From contig JACQFP010000026.1 of the NCBI GenBank assembly GCA_016200005.1, positions 1-64,000 on the forward strand: DNA of 64,000 bases, in the 5' to 3' direction. The DNA is from Verrucomicrobiota bacterium. GTDB taxonomy: Bacteria > Verrucomicrobiota > Verrucomicrobiia > Limisphaerales > PALSA-1396. Below the pieces are notes generated by a model. It saw nothing but the letters and a program-made list of their open reading frames with translations. It was not told the origin of the DNA and did not search any database. Within the stretch, counting starts at the first letter, position 1; each line of letters opens with the position of its first letter. The position numbers were made by a program, and so were the translations under genes. Positions 25,615 through 34,838 of this stretch are shown piece after piece.

Positions 25615-26847
25615 ATGGAGTTGACGCCGTGGATGGCCGTGGCTGGGCTGGTCGTGCTTGCCGGTGCGAGTTTCTTCTTCGCGCTGGCTGAGACGGCGCT
25701 CTTTTCCCTTGGCAAATGGCAGGCGCGCCAACTGGCCGAGCGCGAATCGCTGGCGGGCGGCCGGGTCTTGCGTCTGCTGGCCGAGCCGCAGGATTTGCTG
25801 GCGACCATGGTGCTGGGCAACACGTTCGCCAACGCCGCGCTCCTGGCCATCGCGCTTTGGATGGCCTTGAACGGTCACTGGCCTTTGAGTGTCACGTTGG
25901 CGGCGGTCTTGCTTTTGATTCTGTTGGGCTGCGAGGTTTTGCCCAAGACGCTGGCCGTGCGTCAGGCGGAATACTGGTCGCTGCGGGTCGCGCGTCCGCT
26001 GTTGTTCCTCCAGGTGTTGAGCCGGCCGTTGCGTCAGATCGCGCAGCGTTTGAACATGGCCATGCTCCAGGCCGTGGTGCCGGAGTCCATCAAACCACAT
26101 GGGGCGTTGTCCGACGCGGAGTATCAGGAGTTGCTCGAACTGGCGTATCAACAAGGCACGCTGGCCCAGTCCGAGAAGGAAATCATTCTGCAGATCATCA
26201 GTCTGGACCAACGCACGGTGAAGGAAGTGATGAAGCCGCGCTCGCAGATGGCTTGCCTGTCGGATGAACTGTCGATCGAGGAAATGATAACCGCCGCCCG
26301 CCGCTTCAAGCATCGCCGCCTGCCCCTCTACGACGAAACGCCCGACACCATCGTCGGCGTCCTGAACACGCGCGCCTTGTTGCTCGATCCGCAGATTGAT
26401 CTGGCGGATGCGATTGAATTCCCGTCCTTCGTTCCCGAGACGATGAACTTGTTGCAGTTGCTCAAGAGTCTGCAACGGCAGCAGCGTGGGCTGGCGATCG
26501 TGCTGGACGAATTTGGCGGCACCGCAGGGTTGGTGACGATGGAGGACATTCTGGAAAAAATGGTCGGCCAGATCCGCGGTGAAGGCGAGGCCGAAGGGTT
26601 TGTGATGGAAAAACTCCAGCCGGGCCGCTGGCGGGTCAACGGCACCATGCGGCTGGACGATTTCCGCCGCGAATATCCGGAACTCGGCGAGGTGTCGGAG
26701 GTGGAGACGCTCGGCGGCGTGCTGATGGATCAATTGGGCGTGGTGCCGGCAGCCGGAGAAGCCATCACGTTTCGCGGGTTGCGGTTGACGGCGCGGGTGG
26801 TGGACGAACGCCGTGTCCGCGAATTGCTGGTGGAGGTGGTGAAATGA
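25615..26847 (+). CDS. CNNM/CorC (HlyC)-family membrane protein 1
   Basis: 410 aa. N-terminal DUF21 domain with hydrophobic helices (MAVAGLVVLAGASFFFALAETALFSLG, ATMVLGNTFANAALLAIALWMAL, LLLILLGCEVLPKTLAVR), then a CBS pair (VKEVMKPRSQMACL, LPLYDETPDTIVGVL, LAIVLDEFGGTAGLVTMEDILEKMVG), then a CorC_HlyC C-terminal domain (WRVNGTMRLDDF, ETLGGVLMDQLGVVP). Family members act in Mg2+ homeostasis, some as Na+/Mg2+ exchangers. First of three paralogues in a row; about 70 bp separate it from the next. Confidence 0.9.
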   Translation: MELTPWMAVAGLVVLAGASFFFALAETALFSLGKWQARQLAERESLAGGRVLRLLAEPQDLLATMVLGNTFANAALLAIALWMALNGHWPLSVTLAAVLLLILLGCEVLPKTLAVRQAEYWSLRVARPLLFLQVLSRPLRQIAQRLNMAMLQAVVPESIKPHGALSDAEYQELLELAYQQGTLAQSEKEIILQIISLDQRTVKEVMKPRSQMACLSDELSIEEMITAARRFKHRRLPLYDETPDTIVGVLNTRALLLDPQIDLADAIEFPSFVPETMNLLQLLKSLQRQQRGLAIVLDEFGGTAGLVTMEDILEKMVGQIRGEGEAEGFVMEKLQPGRWRVNGTMRLDDFRREYPELGEVSEVETLGGVLMDQLGVVPAAGEAITFRGLRLTARVVDERRVRELLVEVVK

Positions 26848-26920
26848 GGCCGGTCGTCCATTCAAGAGCCACGGTCCTCATTGCTCCGCCGGACGGATGT
26901 GGGATTCTGCAAAGATAGCC

Positions 26921-27910
26921 ATGGAAAACAGGTTTCTTATTGTATCGACCATCGTCGCGTGCCTGGCCTCGTCGTTCTTCTTTTCCGGGATGGAGGCGGG
27001 GGTGTTTGCGCTAAGCCGGGTGCGCATTCGGCAGCAAATGCGGGCGGGCAAACGATCCGCCCGATTGCTGCACGGCTGTCTGGAGAACCCGGAGAATTTT
27101 CTGTGGACCATTCTGGTCGGCAACACCCTGGCGAATTTCATCGCACTGGGCTTGATCGTGGCGGAGTTGCACCAGCGATTGAGCCTTCGTCCGGCGTGGT
27201 TCGTGTTCGTGTTTCTGGTGGTCGTGTTTTTCCTCTACGCCTTTGGTGATCTGTTGCCCAAGATGTTGTTCCGGCTTTTCCCGAATCGTCTTTGCCTGCT
27301 GCTGGCCCGGCCATTTCGATTCATCCATGTGGGCTTGTCGCCGTTGGTCGCGTTGCTGGAACGCAGCTCGCGCTGGCTGTTGCGCTGGACCGGCGGGAAA
27401 GTGTTCACCGGCCACCTGTTCGGCAACCGTGATGAATTGCGGCTGGTGATGCAGGAATCCGCACAGGGTCTCACGTCGGAGGAACGGGCGATGATCAATC
27501 GCGTGCTCGACCTGCAGAACCTGTCCGTGCGCCAGATTGCGATCCCACTGTCGCAGGCTGCCGTCGTCACGCCGCAAACGCCGATGAGCGAGGTGCTCGC
27601 GCTCTGCCGGGAACGCCAGCTCACGCGGTTGCCGGTCTGGGAACAAAAAGACGGGCAACGGCGGATGGTCGGCCTCGTGAGCTTGAAGGAACTGCTGTAC
27701 CAGTCCGACTTCAACACGACCCGGCCCGTCGCCGACTTTGTGAAGCCTGCGCTCTACCTGGACGAGGATTTGCGGCTGGAAGTGGCCTTGCGGCGGATGC
27801 AACGCAGCGGACAGCGGCTCGCCATTGTGCTGGGTCGTAACAAGCGCGAACTGGGCATCGTGAGCGTACAGGACATTCTCAAGGTCATCTTCGGAGAGGT
27901 GACACTCTGA
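26921..27910 (+). CDS. CNNM/CorC-family membrane protein 2, lacking the C-terminal domain
   Basis: 329 aa from ATG 26921 (MENRFLIVS); a GTG at 26897 is possible. DUF21 domain with SSFFFSGMEAGVFALSR, TILVGNTLANFIALGL and VVFFLYAFGDLLPKMLF, followed by a CBS pair (VRQIAIPLSQAAVV, LTRLPVWEQ, LAIVLGRNKRELGIVSVQDILK). It ends right after the second CBS motif, without the CorC_HlyC domain of its neighbours. The stop is one base from the next ATG, so the genes are co-translated. Confidence 0.88.
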   Translation: MENRFLIVSTIVACLASSFFFSGMEAGVFALSRVRIRQQMRAGKRSARLLHGCLENPENFLWTILVGNTLANFIALGLIVAELHQRLSLRPAWFVFVFLVVVFFLYAFGDLLPKMLFRLFPNRLCLLLARPFRFIHVGLSPLVALLERSSRWLLRWTGGKVFTGHLFGNRDELRLVMQESAQGLTSEERAMINRVLDLQNLSVRQIAIPLSQAAVVTPQTPMSEVLALCRERQLTRLPVWEQKDGQRRMVGLVSLKELLYQSDFNTTRPVADFVKPALYLDEDLRLEVALRRMQRSGQRLAIVLGRNKRELGIVSVQDILKVIFGEVTL

Positions 27911-27911
27911 C

Positions 27912-29225
27912 ATGGACTCGAACGCTCTCTTGTTGATCGCGTTGAAAATCCTGGCCGTAGCGGTGCTCGTCCTGCTCAATGGCTTTTTTGTCGCGGCTGA
28001 GTTTGCGCTGGTAAAAATCCGCGACACGCAACTCACGCCGCTCGTCAACCGCGGCCATCTGCGCGCGAAGGTGGCGCGACTTATTCTCCAAAAACTGGAC
28101 GCGTTTTTGAGCGCCGCGCAATTGGGCATCACGCTGGCGAGCCTGGGTCTGGGCTGGGTGGGCGAGCCGGTGTTCACCGCGTTGCTCGCTCCGGTGTTGG
28201 GCTGGCTGAACGTGGCCCCGGACTGGCAACATTGGATTTCCTTCGTCGTTGGATTCTCCACGCTCACGTTCCTGCACATCGTGGCCGGCGAACAAGCCCC
28301 CAAATGGCTGGCCATCCAGAAACCTTTGCCGACCACCGTCTGGATCGCTTATCCGATGCTTTGGTTTTACAAGGCGTCCTATCCCTTTGTCGTGGCGCTC
28401 AACCGCTCAGCGCAAGGGCTGCTGCGGCAGGTCGGGTTGGAACCGGGCGTCGAGACCGAAGCGCTGCATTCCGAAGAAGAGTTGCGCTTGTTGCTCTCCG
28501 CCTCCCAGATGCGGGCGGGCGGTTCGGCGCTCGGACGGGAGATTGTGCTCAACGCACTGGATTTGCGACGGCGCATCGCCCGCGAAGTGATGCGCCCGCG
28601 CAATGAAATTGTCAGTCTGGACACGGACGCCAGCATCGCGGAATGCCTCGACGTGGCGGAGAAAACCCGCTACTCGCGTTTCCCGTTGTGCGAAGGCGGG
28701 GACCTCGACAAAACCCTCGGCGTGATTCATATCAAGGATTTGTATGCCATGCGTTTGAAGGCCCGGCAGGCGGCGGAGCTGACCGCCGTGGCGCGCAAAT
28801 TGATCTATGTGCCGGAGACCGCGCGACTGGAAAAACTGCTCCAGCTCTTTCTCGAACGGAAACTGCACTTCGCCATCGTCGTGGATGAATACGGCGGCAC
28901 GGTGGGCATGGTGACTTTGGAAAATATTTTGGAGGAACTGGTGGGCCAGATTCAAGACGAGTTCGATCAGGAGAAGCCGTTGCTGGTCAAGACAGGCGAC
29001 CTGACGTGGGAAGTGGACGGGGCCTTACCGTTGCATGAATTGGGCGAGCTGGTGGGCGAAGCCTTGCGCGAGGAAGGCATCAACACCACCAGCGGCTGGG
29101 TGACGCAGCGGCTTGGCGGCTTTCCGAAAGCAGGGGATGTGTTTTCCGTGGGCGCGCATGAGTTACGCGTCGAGCAAATGGACGGCATGCGCGTGGCGCG
29201 ACTGAAACTCACACGGCGGACGTGA
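27912..29225 (+). CDS. CNNM/CorC-family membrane protein 3
   Basis: 437 aa. Complete architecture: DUF21 (LVLLNGFFVAAEFALVKIRDTQL, LGLGWVGEPVFTALLAP, FSTLTFLHIVAGEQAPKWLAIQ), CBS pair (REVMRPRNEIVSLD, TLGVIHIKDLYAM, FAIVVDEYGGTVGMVTLENILEELVGQIQDEFD) and CorC_HlyC domain (WEVDGALPLHEL, TTSGWVTQRLGGFPKAGD). It is closest to the common YfjD/TlyC type. Its pairing with the truncated second paralogue may mean a heteromeric complex; this is inferred only from gene order. Confidence 0.92.
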   Translation: MDSNALLLIALKILAVAVLVLLNGFFVAAEFALVKIRDTQLTPLVNRGHLRAKVARLILQKLDAFLSAAQLGITLASLGLGWVGEPVFTALLAPVLGWLNVAPDWQHWISFVVGFSTLTFLHIVAGEQAPKWLAIQKPLPTTVWIAYPMLWFYKASYPFVVALNRSAQGLLRQVGLEPGVETEALHSEEELRLLLSASQMRAGGSALGREIVLNALDLRRRIAREVMRPRNEIVSLDTDASIAECLDVAEKTRYSRFPLCEGGDLDKTLGVIHIKDLYAMRLKARQAAELTAVARKLIYVPETARLEKLLQLFLERKLHFAIVVDEYGGTVGMVTLENILEELVGQIQDEFDQEKPLLVKTGDLTWEVDGALPLHELGELVGEALREEGINTTSGWVTQRLGGFPKAGDVFSVGAHELRVEQMDGMRVARLKLTRRT

Positions 29226-29337
29226 AAAGCCAGGTTCCGCGGAATCGCCTCGGCCGCCGGCGAACCACCGACGCGATTCGACAAACCCGCCACCGCGGGC
29301 ACTGGCTTGGATTGCATTGCGGGTGACGAAGCGCCGA

Positions 29338-29404
29338 GTTGGAGTCCAAGCTTCAGCTTGTTCCGAGGTTGAAAGGTTCGACTGGCTGAAGCCTGAACTC
29401 CAAC
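29338..29404. repeat. Inverted repeat, third class (GTTGGAGTCCAAGCTTCAGC)
   Basis: Arms 29338-29357 and 29385-29404 pair at 18 of 20 positions around a 27-base loop. It lies between the converging CNNM and aminotransferase genes. No other full copy was noticed in the window. Confidence 0.7.
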
Positions 29405-29426
29405 AACTGATTCCGCTGGCGCGTGT

Positions 29427-30272
29427 TCATTCCGTCTCGGCACGAACAAGACGGTGGTACTCCTCGCGAAACTTTTCCACCAACGGCGACCGGCTCAACC
29501 TGTGGTTGTCGAGCGTCGTCGCCTGGACAATGCCCCATGAACTAAGCGACAGAAAAACGCTCTGCACTTGCTGAAGCCCTTTTGGAAAGATGGTGGTTTC
29601 CTGCGTTTCAATCTTCAACTTCCGGCAAATCTCCAAAACCACGGCGCGTGTTACGCCGGGCAGAATTCCACTGACCAGCGGCGGCGTGCAAACCGTATCG
29701 TTCTCGATCCAAAAAAGATTGCTGCTGGCGGCTTCGATGACTTCACCATTCGTGTTCAGCAGCAACGCTTCATCGGCACCGGCGACATCGGCTTCGGCAC
29801 GGGCGAGAATTTGTGGCAGCTTGTTGCAGGTCTTGAATTGCGCGAGTGGCTCGTTCGCCGGCAGTCGAACTGATGAGGTAATCAAGCGCCATTGCGGTGG
29901 ATTCTTCGGATCAATGTCAGGCGCAGAATGCAACGACATGACGACGGTGGGACGATCCGCGCCTTTGGGCGAATACCCGCGCGGCCCGACACCACGAGAA
30001 AGTGTGAGGCGCAAAAGAGATTCCGGCATTTGGTTTCGCTCGATGAGTTGCGCGGCAAAATCGCGCAGCGCATCGGGAGAAAGCGGCGGGCGCAGTTTCA
30101 GAAACTCCGCGCCGCGTTGCAGCCGCTCCAGATGTTGCGCCCAACGAAATGGTTTGCCATTGCAAACACGGATGGTTTCAAACAAACCGTCGCCGTAGAG
30201 AAAGCTGCGATCAAACACGGAGACGACGGCTTGTGCTTCGGGAACGAAATTGCCATTCAGAAAGACGAGCAT
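29427..30272 (-). CDS. pabC: Class IV PLP aminotransferase, probably aminodeoxychorismate lyase
   Basis: 281 aa. The fold-type IV pattern is present: VSVFDRSFLYGDGLFETIRV (15-36), the PLP lysine in FKTCNKLPQILARAEA (Lys147), ADEALLLNTNGEVIEAASSNLFW, and VSGILPGVTRAVVLEICR. Branched-chain aminotransferases, D-amino acid transaminases and 4-amino-4-deoxychorismate lyase share it. Length and the GDGLFET start favour the lyase, and a pabB gene lies 5.6 kb away on the same strand. The specific assignment is not secure. Confidence 0.75.
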   Translation of the reverse strand: MLVFLNGNFVPEAQAVVSVFDRSFLYGDGLFETIRVCNGKPFRWAQHLERLQRGAEFLKLRPPLSPDALRDFAAQLIERNQMPESLLRLTLSRGVGPRGYSPKGADRPTVVMSLHSAPDIDPKNPPQWRLITSSVRLPANEPLAQFKTCNKLPQILARAEADVAGADEALLLNTNGEVIEAASSNLFWIENDTVCTPPLVSGILPGVTRAVVLEICRKLKIETQETTIFPKGLQQVQSVFLSLSSWGIVQATTLDNHRLSRSPLVEKFREEYHRLVRAETE

Positions 30273-30382
30273 CGGGATTTATTACGGTATTCAGGTCGAG
30301 ACACGGAGAAAAAATTGAAACGAAATCAGGTTTCGGTTCCTTCCAGCTCGGCGTTCCTTTGGCCAAGTTGGATAGAATCCCC

Positions 30383-31888
30383 TTACGCCAGGAGTTTCGT
30401 CACCACTTCGCCCGCCACATCCGTCAGCCGGAAATCCCGGCCGGAAAACCGGTAGGTCAGTTTGGTGTGCTCGATGCCGAACAGGTGAAGAATGGTCGCG
30501 TGAAGATCGTTGATGTGAATCGGATCTTTGACGACGTTCCAGCCGATATCGTCCGTCTCGCCGATGATCTGCCCGCCTTTGACACCGCCGCCCGCCATCC
30601 AAATCGTGAACGCGAAGGGATGATGATCGCGGCCGGTGTTGGCCTCACGTCCGGCGCGGTTTTCGCCCAAGGGCGTCCGGCCAAACTCCGAACCCCACAC
30701 GACCAACGTGGAATCGAGCAGCCCGCGTTGCTTGAGGTCTTTGAGCAATGCGGCGATCGGCTGATCAGCCATCTGGCAGTTGTGCGTCAACTCCGCGTTC
30801 AAGTTGCTGTGGTGATCCCATGATGCATGGAAGATGTTGACGAAACGGACACCGCGCTCGACTAATCGCCGCGCGAGCAGGCAGTTCGTCGCGAACGCCT
30901 TGAACTGGCCCGGCCCGCCGCCGCGGTCCGCCTTGATCTTCGGTTCTTCGCGATTGATGCCGTAAGCGTCGATCGTGGCCGCCGACTCGCCGGTTAAGTC
31001 CATCAATTCTGGCGCGGCCGTCTGCATGCGGAACGCCAGTTCGTAAGCGGCGATGCGGCTGGCGATTTCCGGGTCGCCAACTTGTTTGTGGCGCAGCCTG
31101 TTCAAATCATTCACCGTGTCCAAACCGTAATGCTGCATCTCGGGCGTGATGCCGGGCGGGTTGCTGAGGTTCAACACGGGATCGCCTTGATTGCGGAACA
31201 GCACTCCAGCGTGCGTGGATGGCAGAAAGCCACTCGACCACAACGACGCGCCGCCGCTGGTGCCGCGTCCGGCCGTGAGCACCACGTAGCCCGGCAGATT
31301 TTGCGATTCGCTGCCCAGGCCGTAAGTCATCCACGCGCCCATCGTCGGCCGCCCGAACACTGGCGAGCCGCACTGCATCATGAGCTGCCCGGGATGATGA
31401 TTGAACTGATCCGTGTGCATTGAGCGAATCCACGCGACGTCATCGACACACGTCGCGAGATGCGGCAGCAGATCGGAAATATCCATGCCGCACTGGCCGT
31501 ATTTCTGAAACTTGCGCGGGCTGCCCATCAACCGCGCGCCTTCCTTTTGAATGAACGCGAACCGGACTTTCTCCAGCATTGAATCGGGCAGTTTCTGTCC
31601 GCTCAATTCGTTCAGCTTCGGTTTGGGATCGAACAAATCCATCTGGCTCGGCGCGCCTTCCATGTAGAAGAAAATGCAATTCTTTGCCTTGGGCGCGAAG
31701 TGCGGCGCTTTGACGGACAGCGGTGTGGTCGGCGCACCATTCTTCTGCGATTCCGCGGCGAGCAACCCTTCCCGCGCAAGCAGCGAAGCAAAAGCCAGTG
31801 TGCCAATGCCACTGGCACTCGTCGCCAGAAAAGCGCGGCGGGTCATCTTGACGATCTCGCGCGGGTCAAAGTCATTCTTCATGCTCAA
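30383..31888 (-). CDS. DUF1501 domain-containing protein
   Basis: 501 aa of the sulfatase/alkaline-phosphatase-like DUF1501 family. A twin-arginine signal (MTRRAFLATSASGIGTLAFASLLA) starts near residue 15. Landmarks are CIFFYMEGAPSQMDLFDPKP, WIRSMHTDQFNHHPGQLMMQ, GRPTMGAWMTYGLGS, FGVRFVNIFH-like GVRFVNIFHASWDHHSN, VVWGSEFGRTP, GRDHHPFAFTIWMAGGGVKGG. In PVC bacteria it is almost always paired with a PSD1 protein, and here the two overlap by four bases. The family's biochemical role is not settled. Confidence 0.93.
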   Translation of the reverse strand: MSMKNDFDPREIVKMTRRAFLATSASGIGTLAFASLLAREGLLAAESQKNGAPTTPLSVKAPHFAPKAKNCIFFYMEGAPSQMDLFDPKPKLNELSGQKLPDSMLEKVRFAFIQKEGARLMGSPRKFQKYGQCGMDISDLLPHLATCVDDVAWIRSMHTDQFNHHPGQLMMQCGSPVFGRPTMGAWMTYGLGSESQNLPGYVVLTAGRGTSGGASLWSSGFLPSTHAGVLFRNQGDPVLNLSNPPGITPEMQHYGLDTVNDLNRLRHKQVGDPEIASRIAAYELAFRMQTAAPELMDLTGESAATIDAYGINREEPKIKADRGGGPGQFKAFATNCLLARRLVERGVRFVNIFHASWDHHSNLNAELTHNCQMADQPIAALLKDLKQRGLLDSTLVVWGSEFGRTPLGENRAGREANTGRDHHPFAFTIWMAGGGVKGGQIIGETDDIGWNVVKDPIHINDLHATILHLFGIEHTKLTYRFSGRDFRLTDVAGEVVTKLLA

Positions 31889-34716
31889 TTCCTCGTAACG
31901 AATTCGTCCAGGTTCATAATAACACGACCCAACGCCACGAGTGTCGCTTTTTCCGCGTCGCCCTGCGAGGCATCTCCGTTTGCGCCGAGGATTTTCGCGG
32001 CGCTTTCCGGGCGTGATTGCACCAGCCGCAGTTGATCATCGTAAAGCTTCATCAGGCGATTCATTTCCGCCTTGGTCGGTGCGCGTGACAAGCAAAGTTC
32101 GAAGGCGCGTTTGATGCGCCCATCCGTCCCTACCGACCCTTCAGCCACGCGTTTGCCCAGCGCCTGCGCACACTCGAAGAAGACCGGATCGTTCAACAGT
32201 GTGAGCGCTTGCAAGGGAGTGTTGGAACGTTCGCGGCGTGTGCAGGTCACGTTGGAGTCGGGCGCGTCGAAGGTCATCAGCATCGGGTACGGCACGGTGC
32301 GTTGGAAAAAAATATACATGCCGCGACGATATTTCTCCGCACCGTCGCTTTCCTTCCATCTGATCGAATTGGCGTAGCCGAGCGCGGCGATGTCTGCCGG
32401 CAATGGCGGCCGGATGCTCGGCCCGCCGATGGCGGGATTCAGCAGACCACTCGCGGCGAGATAAACGTCCCGGACGTTTTCAGCTTCGAGCCGCAAACGA
32501 CTCTGCCGGGCCAGCAGGATGTTGTTCGGGTCACGATCCAACAAGTCGGGTCGGTGGTTTGAAGACTGACGATATGTCGCCGATGTTACGATCAGTTTGA
32601 TCATCTCTTTCTGGCTCCAGCCGCAACCTGGTTGAGGGTTGAGAGTTGAAGGTTGAGAGTTCAAAGGGGACATGAACGTGACGGCCAACCAGTCGAGCAA
32701 TTCAGGATGCGACGGTTTCTCGCCGCGCGTGCCGAAATCGTTCAGCGTGGCGACGAGGCCGCGCCCGAACAGGTGATTCCAGATGCGGTTGACGGTCACG
32801 CGCGCGGTCAACGGATTGGCCGGGTCCATGATCCAGCGCGCCAGGTCGAGGCGGTCGGGTTTTTCACCGCGCGGTTTGAGCGGTGGCAAGATTGCGAGCG
32901 TGGCGGGCTGGACTTGATCGCCGGGGCGGAGGAAATCACCGCGAAGGTGGATGGCCGTTTTGCGCGGTTTGTCGTTCTCAGCAAGTGTCTGCGCTTTGGT
33001 GTCCGGAAACTTTGGTTCTTTCCTGGTATGCTCCAAAACCGGTTTGTTCAGCTCTCTCGCTTCGGGATCAACTTCCTCGCGAAAATAGCGCGTCAATTCC
33101 GCCTTCTGTTTTTCGGTGCGCTGGTCGGCGGGCGTCTCCCAAATCGCGATGATCTCATCCGATATCAAACTGGCTTTGAGCGGACGCGGCGATGAAGTAG
33201 CGGAGAGACGAAAGTCACCGATGGTGTGTTCCGAACCGTATTGCTGGTCAAGCGTGAAGCTGAGTTTGGCGCCAGGAGTCAAGTTGAGCGTCTCTTTGGT
33301 TTCGAACACGGCGACGTGCGGTTGGTTGGTTTGCGGAATGATGGCCCAGCCGGTTTGCGGGTCGCCGTCGATCGCCGCGGCCACCGACCAGTTCTTCTGT
33401 GAGAAATCGGCGGAAGGGTTTTGCAGCGGAATGGGCTGCGCGGCGCTTTCATTGCCCGGCTCACTGACTTTGACGGAAAACTCCGAAAGAATAAAGTTAC
33501 CGTCCTTCGCCCGGCCCGGACCTGTGGCGGGGTCTTTATCATCCAAGGTTTCAAGTCGGAAGCCGGTGATATCCTTCAGGTCGGTTTTGACTTCCACGGT
33601 GTAAGTATCGGTTGCGGGATTCTTGAACGCCGTCAAAATAGATTTATTGGTTTGCGTCTTCAACGTCGCGCCGTTGGCCGAAACAGCGAGCTTCGGTTCA
33701 AGCCTCGTCCAGCGCACCGCGGTCAGTTTGCCGGCATTTTCCCACTCCGCTTGTTTGGCGGGCAATTCGTTTTTGACGTAGGTGTTGAGCGGCTTCACCA
33801 GCTTGGCGTGTTCTTCATCCCAGACTTTTTTGTCGGCTCCATATTTCGTCAATTCTTCCGGCTGCGGCGCGGGAAGGTCCTTTTCGTCGGCGTTGTTGAA
33901 GAAGGCGAAGAGCTGATAATACTCGCGCTGGGAAATCGGATCGTATTTGTGCGAGTGACACTCGGCGCAACCCACGGTCAGTCCCAGCCAGGTTGAGCCG
34001 GTCGTGTTGACGCGGTCCACCACGGCCTTGTTGCGGAACTCCTCCTGATCGACGCCGCCCTCTTTATTCGTAAGCGTGTTGCGATGAAAGCCGGTGGCCT
34101 TTTTCTGTTCCTCGGTCGCATCGGGAAACAAATCGCCCGCGAGTTGTTCGAGTGTGAATTGATCGAACGGCAGGTCGCGATTCACGGCGTCGATGACCCA
34201 GTTGCGATAGAGCCAGGCGTAAGGTCGCGGTGAATCTTTTTCGTAACCGTCGCTGTCGGCGTAGCGGGCGAGGTCAAGCCAGTGCCGCCCCCAGCGTTCC
34301 CCAAAGTGCGGCGAGGCGAGCAGCCGACCCACCAATCGTTCGTAAGCATCCGTTCGCTTGTCGTTCACAAACGCGGCCACCTCCTGCGGCGTTGGCGGCA
34401 GCCCGAGCAGATCGAAACTGAGCCGGCGAATCAGCGTGATACGATCCGCTTCGGGTGACGGTTTCAGTCTTTCCTTCTCCAACCGCGCCAGAACGAAAGC
34501 GTCGATGGGGTTGCGCACCCACTTGGAATTCTTGACTTGCGGGATCGCGGGCCGTTGAGGAGGCCGGAATGACCAATGGTCCATTTCCTTCTTGTGCACT
34601 GCCTCGCGGTCTGACGTTTGCGTCGCCGCGAGTCCACCCGCCAGCCCGCTCCAAACGCAGACCAACAACGTGACCCCGCGCAAGGCATCGGGCAGAATGT
34701 AGCGACTGGCGGCCAT
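31885..34716 (-). CDS. PSD1 / DUF1549-DUF1553 domain protein
   Basis: 943 aa, exported. DUF1549 is in the N-terminal third ([57 protein letters not shown]), with a heme-like motif [16 protein letters not shown]1553 is at the C-terminus ([66 protein letters not shown]). The usual N-terminal PSC1 cytochrome domain (with CxxCH) is missing. Within DUF1553, five tandem 7-bp units (32630-32664) encode an extra [11 protein letters not shown] segment between VTFM and GWSQ. First gene of the pair with DUF1501. Confidence 0.92.
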   Translation of the reverse strand: MAASRYILPDALRGVTLLVCVWSGLAGGLAATQTSDREAVHKKEMDHWSFRPPQRPAIPQVKNSKWVRNPIDAFVLARLEKERLKPSPEADRITLIRRLSFDLLGLPPTPQEVAAFVNDKRTDAYERLVGRLLASPHFGERWGRHWLDLARYADSDGYEKDSPRPYAWLYRNWVIDAVNRDLPFDQFTLEQLAGDLFPDATEEQKKATGFHRNTLTNKEGGVDQEEFRNKAVVDRVNTTGSTWLGLTVGCAECHSHKYDPISQREYYQLFAFFNNADEKDLPAPQPEELTKYGADKKVWDEEHAKLVKPLNTYVKNELPAKQAEWENAGKLTAVRWTRLEPKLAVSANGATLKTQTNKSILTAFKNPATDTYTVEVKTDLKDITGFRLETLDDKDPATGPGRAKDGNFILSEFSVKVSEPGNESAAQPIPLQNPSADFSQKNWSVAAAIDGDPQTGWAIIPQTNQPHVAVFETKETLNLTPGAKLSFTLDQQYGSEHTIGDFRLSATSSPRPLKASLISDEIIAIWETPADQRTEKQKAELTRYFREEVDPEARELNKPVLEHTRKEPKFPDTKAQTLAENDKPRKTAIHLRGDFLRPGDQVQPATLAILPPLKPRGEKPDRLDLARWIMDPANPLTARVTVNRIWNHLFGRGLVATLNDFGTRGEKPSHPELLDWLAVTFMSPLNSQPSTLNPQPGCGWSQKEMIKLIVTSATYRQSSNHRPDLLDRDPNNILLARQSRLRLEAENVRDVYLAASGLLNPAIGGPSIRPPLPADIAALGYANSIRWKESDGAEKYRRGMYIFFQRTVPYPMLMTFDAPDSNVTCTRRERSNTPLQALTLLNDPVFFECAQALGKRVAEGSVGTDGRIKRAFELCLSRAPTKAEMNRLMKLYDDQLRLVQSRPESAAKILGANGDASQGDAEKATLVALGRVIMNLDEFVTRN
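32630..32664. repeat. 7-bp tandem repeat inside the PSD1 gene
   Basis: Five units in series: GGTTGAG, GGTTGAG, AGTTGAA, GGTTGAG, AGTTCAA. The array adds residues to the protein, and a change of one unit would shift the frame. Confidence 0.85.
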
Positions 34717-34838
34717 TTTTCGGAAATGAATTCAGGGTCAAAATAGTATCCACCCGGCTTCCGGGCAAACCTAAAAACTGCAAAGTTTGAAACCGGCGCA
34801 GTCTTGCGAATTCCGCGCGCAGCCGTAGAATCAGACGC

